This document shows positions 53,690 to 64,000 of a stretch of DNA of 64,000 bases, piece by piece (the first letter of the stretch is position 1; each line of letters starts with the position of its first letter). Below the pieces are notes generated by a model, which worked only from the letters and a program-made list of their open reading frames with translations, was not told the origin of the DNA and ran no database searches. The position numbers and the translations under genes are program-made. This DNA comes from Oegoconia quadripuncta (Eukaryota > Arthropoda > Insecta > Lepidoptera > Autostichidae). The DNA is taken from positions 24,663,578 through 24,727,577 of the forward strand of contig OX438744.1 of the NCBI GenBank assembly GCA_949316235.1, written 5' to 3'.

Positions 53690-55413
53690 TAGAGATGGGA
53701 CGGATATCCGTCTACTATTCGGTATCCGGATTATCCGGCCAGTATTTTATGACGTTACATGCCACCGAACACCTCCAAATTCTATAGCCAATCATTTCCA
53801 CTTCAAGCCATTCGTCTCTGGAACTCCCTACCCGAGTCCGTCAGACGAGCTCAAACTTTGAATGCTTTCAAATTCGCCGTCAAAGAGCATTTCCTGGTGC
53901 TTCAATCTGTGCTCCTTTCTTATCTTCTCTCTATACCTTAGCACAATCCTGTTGTCGGTTATTATTATTATTTTATATATCAATAAATATTTATTTAGTA
54001 CACCTATATAGGTATTTACGTTTGTATTTGTTGCTATTTTATTTTAAATATGTTATGTAAGTTATGTTTAAGTATTGGTCTATTGATCTATGTATGTATG
54101 TGTATGTAAATATATGAAGTTTATTCACGTAGTTTGTATCTGCATACCTATTTAATACAGCACAACCTACCTATTTCAAATGTACTGACCTTATACCCAA
54201 AGGTTGCCTGGAAGAGATCGCTTTTAGTGATAAGGTCGCCAAATTGTGCATTCTATTCTTACCACTTTTCTGAAACTGTATTTTTTTTTTCTGTAGTGCA
54301 ATAAAGTGTATTTGTATTGTATTGTATTCGTATCCGGCCGGTTACCCGATAGCAGTTTGACTATTCGGCTACCGCTGGATAGTTAAGATGCTGTAAAACA
54401 CTTGATGAAAAAAAATAAGAAATAGAAAAGTAGATTTTGATAAAGCATGTCTAAGAACCACCGCCAGAAAACCTGCTTTCAAATGAAAAAAACCGCATCC
54501 AAAACGGTTTACTATACCACGTACCATAGACAGACATACATAGCTCTTTTTGCGTCGGGGGCAACAGTTAAAAACTTAGAGCATTTTTAATGAGATAAAT
54601 ATAAATTTAATAAATTAATACAATGTAAAACGGAAAATTCGACTGAAACTCTTAACTTGTACTTGTATTTACTCAATGTACATAAGTCAACTAAATAGAC
54701 GAAACAAAGGAGTTACTTAAATTAAAATCAAAACAAAATCGCTTTACCATACTTAACAAAAGTAGACAATTAGATAGACGTTAGTAATTATTATTGTAAG
54801 TTAATATTGAAAGTTAAATGCAAAAATACTAACATTTTTGTGTTGTTGGGTAACTTACCTACGTTTCTTTTCATAAATTCGATTCGATTCGCGAGATTGC
54901 ATTCAAGATGTCGCGGTACTGCGAGCGCTCAGCTGATGTAGGTTTTACGTAGGAATTGGGCGCCGTAGAGAACAGAATGAAGTTCAGGGTCGTCGGTTTC
55001 AGGCCCCTACCAGGACTGCAGCCACTGACGAACGATGAAGAAGGTGAAGGGCAGGAAGAAGGGATAGGCACTTGAAAAACTTATAAATGATGTAATAATA
55101 ATTTAAAGAAAGAAATAAAAGGAAAAAGAAAAGAATAGTTTTAGTTCGCAAGCTGCGTCGAGACTGACTAGTTTTTGAAAATAATTGAGAATTCAGAATT
55201 TTGAATAATGTTCCAAAAAAGAAAACGCCAAAGAGATTACCGAAAAGAAGAAAGAATTTAGAAGAGGTTGTACACCTCGTTACAAAGAGCGCCATACGTG
55301 ATGCTTTTTAGACGGCCGACTAATTTGGTCGAATATTCGCCTACCCGGCCTATAACAAGGCCGGATATTTGGTATTCGGTTATCCGACAAAACCGCTATC
55401 CGCCCCATCTCTA
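53690..55413. mobile_element. hAT-like element with 8-bp target duplication and nested LINE
   Basis: Ends TAGAGATGGGACGGATA and complement of TAGAGATGGGGCGGATA, flanked by perfect ATAAACAC (53682-53689, 55414-55421). 1,724 bp including about 580 bp of LINE (53750-54335). No hAT transposase was recognised. A minus frame at 54871-55071 encodes a peptide with PNSYVKPTSAERSQYRDILN that I cannot place. Confidence 0.85.
53750..54335 (+). pseudogene. LINE ORF2 C terminus and 3' UTR nested in the hAT-like element
   Basis: The frame 53759-53941 reads SQSFPLQAIRLWNSLPESVR and LNAFKFAVKEHF, a non-LTR ORF2 end. The 3' UTR holds GGAAGAGATCGCTTTTAGTG and finishes with GCAATAAAGTGTATTTG and (GTATT)n. Same family as 29007-29115 and 58930-59192. 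Confidence 0.75.
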
Positions 55414-55667
55414 ATAAACACCCTTTTACACGGCTGCTCCAGAAGGGAGAGTAATATTTTCTGGGTGTAGGTACTTATATATATAATGTATATATGAGAA
55501 GTCTACGTTGAGACCTGCAGTGTCGCTTAGACCTAAGTTTAAAGAGTTATTCTAACCTTCTCTTCAAAGTACATTCTTGAAAATGTAAATGTTAAAAAAA
55601 AATTGCAGCATTTATGAAAAATATTGATAAACATGATGTCAATACAAGAAATAAAGGTAAACTTTTA

Positions 55668-56000
55668 ACCGCCTCCGTGGCTCAATGTAAACAACATTGG
55701 GTTTACGATTGAGAGGTCGCGGGTTCGATCCCCAGCGGGGTACATGTTTAAGTACTCGGTTTGGTTGGTGGTAGGGCATTTTAAATGTCAGCCTGGCTAG
55801 CTACCACCATCTTATCTAAATCTGCCGCCAAGCAGCAATGTTAATAGTAGCATTGTTGTGTTCCGGTTGTCAGAGATAAGATAGTCAGTCCCCCAAATGT
55901 GTTGGGGTTTCCGGGTCAGTACGCTTCCACCTTCGACCTCATCTTCACTTAACATCAAGTGTGATAGGTCAAGTACTATCCCGTTGTGCATAAAAAAAAA
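55668..56000 (+). repeat. SINE family C, complete
   Basis: Head CCGCCTCCGTGGCTCAATGT, B-box GGGTTCGATCCCC, A-tail at 55991-56001. Confidence 0.88.
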
Positions 56001-56184
56001 AGGTGTCCCGACACTTGTACGCTACAGGACCTCTACGATGCCACAGACAATCCTGAACGTGGCTGCATACTGGTCCTCAAGAGTTTGATGTTATATCGAC
56101 TCGCTAAGAAGAAGAAGAGTTCTACAGCAAAATAATTAAACAACCTTTAAAATTTCATCATGTCCATCCGTCATTGTCACAGGG

Positions 56185-56225
56185 TATGATATCAAATCAA
56201 ATCAAAATATTTTATTTCATAGGAT
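56185..56225 (-). repeat. LINE 3' tail end (ATCAAA)n, cut by SINE A
   Basis: ATCAAATCAAATCAAAATAT then TTTATTTC; the rest of the same tail resumes at about 56525-56690 after the SINE. Confidence 0.5.
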
Positions 56226-56260
56226 GAAATTATCACTTGAAAACGTCGCTATTAATAACA

Positions 56261-56520
56261 TGTTTGGTGTAGTGGTTAGCAACTCTTACCACTATACCAA
56301 AATTCGGGTTCGAATCCCGCTAGGGGCATATGTTTGTGTGATGAATACGGACATGTGTACCCGAGTTATGGATGTTTTCATTTATAATAAGTATTCATTT
56401 ACAAAAAAAATGTATTTATTTAGTATATCGACCATCTGGTATCCACAACACAAGCCTATAGTTGCTTACCGTGGAGCTAGATGGCGCTCTGTGTATGTCT
56501 GAGGATATTTATTTATTTAA
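56261..56520 (+). repeat. SINE family A
   Basis: Head TGTTTGGTGTAGTGGTTAGC, B-box GGGTTCGAATCCC at 56307-56319, full tail. Inserted in a LINE tail. Confidence 0.88.
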
Positions 56521-57030
56521 ATTTACTGCTCATTCACAAAGCTGACTCCCCAGAGAAGAACAAGCAAGAAACTCTAGGGTTGCTCTTATAAACAGATTAT
56601 GGGTTTCAATTTGTGATTTGATAATTATATTAATAATTAAGACAGCTTTATCCATGCTTGCTTATCATTCAAATAGTCAGTGATTTTATAATAGCCTTAT
56701 AATATTGTCTCACATATACTTGATTCTTGTTGTTAGTTCTCCAAAAAGGAAATAAATAAAAATAAATACATAAATATTCGCTTAAGCTTCGACTTTGGCA
56801 AATGATTAGCTGTCAACTGTTTGCAATTTAGAAACAGCATATCAACTGCGAGAAATGCATGTGCCTAGGGGCAGGAAGAGAGAAGATCATTTTGCTAACA
56901 GATTACGATACCCTAACAACCTGCCATCAAAATCAATGCGAAAATCCTACTTCGAAAACCATTTATTGCATTGAAATGTAAACAGTGGAAGTAGAAGTAT
57001 CCAAACGCACCCAACGCGTCGTGTTACTGG

Positions 57031-57297
57031 TATAAAAACTCGATACGGAAATTCGTTTCCACCTTTTAAAGTCTATTGTCATTTAACAAAGATCAAAAGC
57101 CTCCAACAAGTGGAGGTAATACGACATTTATTGGAGCAATCCGAAGCGGAAGTGGCGCTATATTGGATTGGGTACTTCCGGGCTGTATTCGCGCTAAAGT
57201 TGGCGGCATTGGATACGGCGCCATTTAAGAATGGAGTCTCGGAGTTCGAGCATATTCATTGTGTTATGAAATAAATGTTTAAGATGGGATACAAAGG
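57031..57297 (+). promoter_or_regulatory. Possible TATA promoter and first exon, plus strand
   Basis: TATAAAA at 57031-57037, and a strong donor (AAAGG/GTAAGT) at 57298. The stretch between is less AT-rich than its surroundings and carries no repeat I recognise. Near the donor ATG 57275 opens MFKMGYK in frame up to the donor; an upstream ATG (57233) gives only a 12-residue uORF. No downstream exon was found in the window. Confidence 0.3.
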
Positions 57298-57299
57298 GT

Positions 57300-58925
57300 A
57301 AGTAACAAAATTTTTTTTAACTTCATATTAATATATACTCAGTTATTGAGAAAGACAGCAAAATTGGGAGAAAAATAGTCAGTGGAAAAAATATATATTT
57401 TGTAGGTATAGACAAATTTCATCTCAGTGAAGTGTCCGAAATATTTTTATATTATAAAACGTAATTATTACTATTAACAATGATGCTATTCACTGTAGAA
57501 TATATTGTTTGGAAAACACTTACATAATCGTAGTAGGTACGTATCACGACTAATATATTTCACTTATTTAATAATCCAGCCTTACGCATCCCCTTTTGTT
57601 AAATAAGCGCGTAGAGCAGCAAACAAATTCAATTACCTACCCACCTATGACGCAATCTCATTATAAACGGAATGCAATAAGAGTAAATTTGCGTCCCCCA
57701 GCAATAAAGGCCTATTAGTATTAATATACCTATCATATTGCGACCCTGCTCCGCGTTAAATTTTATAAGTCCATGATTTGTGGGGGAGTACAGTGGCGGG
57801 CGGCGAGCGTGGGAGCGCCATGCGATGTGAGATTCTTGGGACTTTTGTTTACATTCCCAACAGGTCTATAATAAATATAAATCTAAGTGGACATTGAAGG
57901 TTAATGTCTGTCGCAGTGGCACGGAATAGACCTTATCGACAAGTCTAGTCGCTTCTAAAAACCATAAAATTTATTCAAAAATAAATTGATAAGTGTGATG
58001 CTAACATAATCAAATAGCTAGCTTAACTCCCGGAAAAGCAATTAAAATCGTGTGATACTAACTAAAAAAAAAGAGAACATAACAACAATAACACAGTAAG
58101 TCTCAGTCACCTCAATTTAATTGTTGGCGTTAATATTGTCTCTCCATTTAGCATCGGAAGTGATTGAGGTTAAAGTCACCACTTGCGTAAGTTTATAAAA
58201 ATACATCAAGCTGAAGGCTCAGCAATTAGAACAATCATTGTAGTCATGAGCAGCCATCCAGGTAAAGAGCAACGTTTTGACGACAATCTCATAATCCTGT
58301 AGCCTAAATTGCTGGACTGATTTCAAAGTCCATGGCGTCGTTAGATTCGTCTTGATTCCTGGAGCGTCACAGAATACATTTTATGGTAAAAAATTTTACA
58401 TGCGTCCTCAAAATACAAAATATGCTGTCGGGTTTTTTGGCTTTTAAATACTTAATTATTTCAGTTTCTAGCTGAAATAATGGACACCCTAAACGTAAAC
58501 CGTCCTCCGAACGAATTTAATTTTGCGAATGTAGTGTTTTAGCTTGTTCAATATTATTTATTGTTTTAGATTGTTCTTATCCTTTATTACATGATTATTA
58601 TTCATTATTACTAGTATAATTAATTACTAATACTATTAGTATTATTACTAGTCCCTCCTCCTCCTCGAGAACCTCCATAAGGCGGTTAGTTTTAATTTAG
58701 ATGTCCTCGCCCAGTTAGTGTAGTATTATAGCGCATCTCCAATTCCATTTCAGACGAACCATACATAGGGTCGAATATAAACTTTTATAAATAGACATAT
58801 TCCCACTACTGGGCACAACTGGGATTTTCATCTTGTTGTACAGGTTATAAGTTTGTTATAGGAATTTTTGTATGATGTGTATAGTTTATGTATATTTGTT
58901 TAATAATATATTATATGTATATATT
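57300..58925. other. Gene-free stretch
   Basis: AT-rich. Nothing recognised apart from short direct repeats and a LINE-like scrap near 58790-58830. Confidence 0.5.
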
Positions 58926-58929
58926 TATA

Positions 58930-59205
58930 TATAATGATTGTATGTATTTGTGTATTTATGTTGGGTGATTTTTCGCTTAATATATTATTTTGGTTTATTC
59001 TTTTATATGATATTTTTAACAGTTTTTGTTTCTACTGTTTCGTATACACTTTATGTCTACCTTTTGTATCAAATTTCGCTCTTACGGGTTTGCTGGAAGA
59101 GATCTCTTATAGAGATAAGTTCGCCCTTTGTACATTTTTCTTAAATCTTTGTTAATGACCTTTATTTGTGTTTGTGTACAATAAAGTGTTAAATAAATAA
59201 ATAAT
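58930..59205 (+). repeat. LINE 3' tail (family of 54180-54335)
   Basis: GGAAGAGATCTCTTATAGAG and GTACAATAAAGTGTTAAATA; TAAA microsatellite end. Confidence 0.7.
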
Positions 59206-59289
59206 AATCCATTACGCAGGAACAGAGCGCATTGTTGGATTTGTTTCAGTTTATTGGCCACAACAGGTACCAAACTAATTAGTGACTAA

Positions 59290-59618
59290 GGCCCGTATTA
59301 ATAAACCATTCTCAAGATTAAGAACAGTCTTGTGACCGGCCTCAAGTAAACGTATTGATTAAACCTAACTTGAGACTTGAAATGCATGTGCATACTCAAG
59401 CAGTAGGTACTCACTTGAGAGGTGCGCGTATTAATAAACGAAACTCAAGACATTCATTCGCGGGTGAGGCGAATACTTGAGAAATGATCTCAACCGAGTA
59501 GACCTCAAGATTGTTTTATAAATTAGCACGGAGCTTGAGATAGCGTCAACTTCTTAAGACGCATCTCGGGTGATAGAACCTCAAGACTTGTATTGAGATT
59601 AGTTTACTAATACGGGCC
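59290..59618. repeat. PIF/Harbinger-like MITE family GGCCCGTAT, copy 4
   Basis: GGCCCGTATTAATAAACC start, AATACGGGCC end, CTCAAG-rich interior. Confidence 0.75.
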
Positions 59619-59902
59619 ATAGGTTTCTATGTTCAAAACGGCGATGCGATTTTCATAAACATAGCTAAGAACCTTTCACCTAATTTATATGTTATTATTT
59701 ATTATATTTCACAGAAAATTATACATACTACATAACATACCGTAACGACCTTTATCCCAAATGGGGTGGCAGAGTTATTTTTTATTTTATTTTATAAAAA
59801 TCTCTACTATAACCCAAACACAAGCGTTTGAGTGTTTTGGAACACACAATTTTATTGATTGGTCATTAAAAGATTAATGCTTGAAACGGCCATCCACCTT
59901 TG

Positions 59903-59946
59903 TAATGCCCATGCCCAACAGGGTTCATAACCTGTTGGGCATGGGC
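59903..59946. repeat. Perfect short hairpin
   Basis: TGCCCATGCCCAACAGG and CCTGTTGGGCATGGGCA around an 8-base loop, within a LINE-tail-like repeat (59880-60040, compare 51900-52015). Confidence 0.7.
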
Positions 59947-60109
59947 AGCCCATCGCCGTTGAAATGTGCCCAGTCTATAGATTTTTTTTATGGAAAGATG
60001 CCTTTTACGACACCCACTAGAAGAGACGGGTCTATTCTTGATATAAATTATGCTACGGTAAAAGAATTCTAACTACCAACAATAGGATTCACATTTTGAC
60101 AAGGCTTAT

Positions 60110-60300
60110 ACAGGGTGCAACGAATCACGTATGCCCAAACACAAGGGATTTACTAGTAGCCACTGAAGAGTTCCACTATCCACCTCCTGGCTCCATCATC
60201 AAATCAGCTCTAAAATACCAAATTATAGTATTGTCATCCGACCTACATATACTACATACCAAATTTCATTGAAATACGACAATTAGAAGTAGGTTAATTC
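60110..60300 (+). repeat. Unclassified repeat (partner of 39880-40090)
   Basis: TGAAGAGTTCCACTATCCAC, ACCAAATTATAGTATTGTC, ATTTCATTGAAATACGACAA. Confidence 0.6.
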
Positions 60301-63300
60301 ATAATTCATTTATTGTTGCTTTCCATGGTTACAAGGTATTTCAATTTACATTTTGGTTCTTAACATGGAAGCCCTGTTAGGGCACTACAACTATTGATAC
60401 ATTATTATTAATTAATTATAAAATCCAAAAGGTATTTTACGACATAAAAAGTAGATTCTGTTTCCATTAGCCGTATTTAACAAATTAAAGTGATATAATG
60501 TCAACAATTTTAAGGAAAAATTTAAAATTGACTAGCAAAAATAGTCGTTTATGAAGTTAATAAGAGCGTGTTTTAAAACCGCACTAAGATCCACGCATTG
60601 TCAAAATACATCCGAACAATGACTGGACACACAATACCCCTCGTTTTTCGTAGGGGGTTAAAAATGCCATTAGTGGCCACCCATCCAAGGACTGACTCCG
60701 CCAGACTACTCGAAAACGAATAACGAATGGACGACAAGTGCTCCTTGACATGAACTACACCTATGTTATTTATGTTTTTTCATGTAACCAGCTGTATAAC
60801 ATCATAGTGTATTTAAGTAGAGCCATTTGCATACAAAAAGCATAGAGAATAGAGTAAGAAGAGTGGGTACACCTGTTGTCGGTGAGACCATAACTCGTTG
60901 CGGGACTTAACGCAGATTTATGGGGAAGCCGACTTGTTGTCGCGGATGTACGGTGACTAGAATGACATAGAAAAAATTTAAATACGGTTTGACCTTTGAA
61001 ATACGAATAAATTATGTATTAATGCAAAATTAATGTATTGCCTTTTTGTACAATAAAGGGTTTACAAACAAACAAACCGCGATTTTCTTGAAACTTTTTT
61101 TTTTATACACATGGTCTAATAGATATTGTATAAGGATAGAAAAAGAGTATTAGGTTAATTAAATTTGCAACACCCTATAAGACATCCACACACATGTACT
61201 AGTTTTAAGAACTTGCATATAAGCATGAACGAATAAATAAATAAATTCGCAAAATGTACACGTGACATAAACAACCAAACAAATAAATAAACAAACATCC
61301 AAACTTTCTCATTTACAATATTAGATAGATAGCTATAACGATTTGTTTCGAAATTAATAAAAATAAATCCAGCCGTTTTGGAGAGAAATAGTAACAGACA
61401 TACAAACACTACCTCTTACCCCAAACGCGTATACCGTCTCCATTCTGTCGTGTGAAAAAATAATATAAAATTGAAATGTAATCCAACCTCTTCCGTGAAC
61501 TAAGGCACTACCACAGATTGTATATCCGCAGCGCATTCGGGACTTAATACAAAGTTACGTGTTGCACTGTAATGGCTTTCGAATAGCGATGGCGCATCGG
61601 ATTACTTTGTTTATAAAAAATACAATACAACAATTGTTATTTAATGTTAAATAATTTCTCGCCGTCTCTACTCTCTTCAATAACCATAACAAAATGTTAG
61701 ATGTGTATGCTCTTACATCTTGCAACAAAGATTGTATATCTCATTATGAGTCACACATAGACGCAGTTCGTGATGATTAATATGTAGAAAGTGATTTATT
61801 TGTATCGAGTGTCGATTGGAACATTGGAACTAATTAGGAAATAGGGAACACTAGAGACTTACTTATATAGTACCAACCTAATCTGTGAGAGCTCTATAAA
61901 CAGCATCGCAATTTATAAATCACGTAATGCGAGGTCGATAATTTTTTTTCCAACTACAACGAAGAAGCATTTAAGTACAAATACCTTTTTAGTGATACCC
62001 GCCTTATTCATGCGCGGCTATTGGTTATTTATTTTTTTAATTTTAAGTTTAGAGCAAGCCTCATTCGGCGAGCAAAGGTTGTTCTTAATTCGAAATGTCT
62101 TTCGACGAGTGTAGGTGCCTATTTACCTACAAGTTTTTTAATCAGACTTTTTGGATTTATTTTGTTGAAAAAACCACTATAAATTTAAAAAAAAATATAT
62201 AATAGTCTACAATAATAGATTTTCATTCAACGTTACTGCACTGAGGACAGTAAAGTGCGACTTATTGATCGCCATTTTGAAGAGTTATGAGGAAATTACA
62301 GAGCTTAGTTTGAAGAAAAACTTCGTCCAAATGGTTTTTAAATTAGATACAAAAATGAAAGAAAATGCACAGTGCCCATAACTGACTCCGTAAATTAGAG
62401 TTCGTAAAAACTCAAATTATTCTCGAAGAAATTGTGTAGAGGTAAGGTATCTCTTCGCCGGCTATGCTAGCCTAGTACGTGGTGGTAGTTAGTCTTGGGT
62501 CTATCTGGAAGGTTACAAAAAAACATGTATTTTTCTCATCTGCATATGCATGGTCGTAGATAATGATATAATTATGGAAATAAAAAAGTGAGTGTCTGAC
62601 CTTGCGTCGTATAGAGTTCCGTATTATTTCAAAACACAAACTTATTTTTGCAGGTGATTTTGCTCATTCTGTATGGAGTATCCATTAACTTCTTACATAT
62701 CCAACGACATGTTTTATGTTGGATCGATTATTTATTAGGTACTCGTAAACTGGTAAAGCCCACTTTCACTGAAAATCAGCACCTGCTTTTCATCTCAATT
62801 TTGTTCTAGGTATAATATTTGCTTTTATTAATATTTTTTAATTAATTTTGTGATATCTTTGCTGTGATAGATTACCTTTCAATTTCGTTGCACAAAAATT
62901 ACCAAAATTGTGAATACTTTACATATTTTTAAAAACATACAGACAGGTATCGCGACCATATAAAGGTTCATAGTTTGCCAACGGAACCTTAAAACAGTGC
63001 AAATTAAAGTCCCGCTTAGTTTGCATGTAATCGCATAAATATATCGACATGTAATGTTTTGTCTAGTGAAGCGATAAGAAAGAACGATTTAACATTGTAT
63101 AAAATAGTCATTTGTACATAGTTCTTCATGTGTGAAGTGCAATTTACTTAATTATAAATTCATCGATGAATAAAGGCAAGAACACGATCCAATTGAATTG
63201 ATTTTGCAAATTGTTTTTATTAGTAACGTCTGGAAATTGTTTTAAAGATAGCCTATGTTTAGTTACATTGTAAAGTTTTGTTAGTGTATCTCCCTTACAT

Positions 63301-63590
63301 ATTTTTTAAAAAGATTTACAGACATATGTGTTAAAAACAGACATATGAAACTGCTCAACCAATCAAAGCAAAGGTAAATTTAGGTTAAATAAGTTTTTGT
63401 TTTACTGTTATTTTATTTTTAAAGTTTTTTGCATGATGTGTTCACCTATAAAAGGTTGTACATTTAAATTTAATACCAGCTACCTTAATTGTTAGATGGA
63501 CTATGTAATGACGTAACAATTGTTGGTGATCGTAAATAAATAAATTAAAAACATAAAATAAAAAAAAACTTATCAGCAAGACAAGAAGAC
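60300..63590. other. Gene-free stretch
   Basis: Very AT-rich. No coding motifs, splice-bounded frames or repeats shared with the rest of the window were seen. It may be intron of OATP if the N-terminal exon lies further right. Confidence 0.5.
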
Positions 63591-63594
63591 GAGA

Positions 63595-63828
63595 CTCTCA
63601 AGAAACTTCTTACCACTTACAACCACCCTGTGGAACGGACTTTCGGCAGCGGTATTCCTGAACGAGTGCGACATTGGAACCTTCAAGAAACGAGCCTACA
63701 CCTTCCTCAAAGGCCGGCAACGCATCTATGACCCTTTTAGTGTTGCGGGTGTCCATGGGCGGCGGTGATTGCTTTCCATCAGGTGACCCGCATGCTCGTT
63801 TGCCGCCCTCGCATATAAAAAAAAATTA
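63595..63828 (+). pseudogene. LINE ORF2 C terminus (Jockey-like), longest of three copies
   Basis: Reads [20 protein letters not shown] and [13 protein letters not shown], then GVHGRR and a stop, followed by a short 3' UTR and A-run. Confidence 0.75.
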
Positions 63829-64000
63829 AAAAAAAACAATGCTTATAAAAAATCTCCGCGATACATAAACATGGAGACCACCACCACAAAGTACATAGCG
63901 GCGGTATCTATTTTGGGCCACCACCCAGAAATATTACAGTAGGTAGGTATTATAGATGATAGATAGATAGATAGGTATTATAAGTAGGTGACTGCGAAAT

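Noticed and set aside
55081..55295. Hydrophobic 98-residue minus frame as a membrane protein
   Set aside because: Low-complexity Phe/Leu from A/T-rich sequence in a hAT-like element, with no partner exons.

Overview
This is eukaryotic nuclear DNA, AT-rich, intron-containing and full of transposon remains. The three tRNA-headed SINE families, the MITEs and the LINE tails look like those I know from butterfly and moth genomes, so I read it as Lepidoptera. No operons, CRISPR arrays, rRNA genes or genuine tRNA genes were seen.

Left end (1-4.8 kb) is a compact housekeeping block. The 5' coding exon of UBE2F (NEDD8-conjugating E2) runs leftward from 380 and continues outside the window. Head to head with it, VPS25 (ESCRT-II) runs rightward in three coding exons (1277-1326, 2855-3219, 4517-4629; 175 residues, complete). 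The whole single-exon coding region of IPPK (inositol-pentakisphosphate 2-kinase, 1385-2671, 428 residues) lies inside intron 1 of VPS25, on the same strand. Its start codon is only 58 bases beyond the VPS25 exon-1 splice donor. This nested, promoter-sharing layout is the most interesting host-gene arrangement here.

Middle (10.0-38.0 kb) is one large minus-strand gene for an organic-anion transporting polypeptide (OATP/SLCO family). Eleven coding exons (37969 down to 10075) join with perfectly matching codon phases into 639 residues, from the end of TM1 to the C terminus. They include the family signature and the extracellular Kazal-type domain. The N-terminal coding exon was not found and is probably beyond the right edge. 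A degenerate extra copy of one exon lies at 16262-16425. A possible internal promoter lies near 20.9 kb.

Introns and the right 26 kb are mainly mobile DNA: SINE families A, B, C and D (over 30 copies or pieces), a nearly intact mariner DD34D element (27707-29004, one internal stop), a 1.04-kb foldback DNA element nested in a SINE (31256-32296), a 5'-truncated R1-clade-like LINE with 7-bp target duplication (38114-39872), a 1.72-kb hAT-like element with 8-bp target duplication that itself contains a LINE fragment (53690-55413), a Ty3/gypsy reverse-transcriptase relic beside the OATP stop codon, several MITE families and many LINE 3' tails. No convincing host coding gene was found between 38 and 64 kb; a possible noncoding first exon with a TATA box lies at 57.03-57.30 kb.

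SINE family letters (A-D) are labels used only here. SINE, MITE and LINE-tail boundaries are approximate unless target duplications are given. All assignments are by eye, with no database search.
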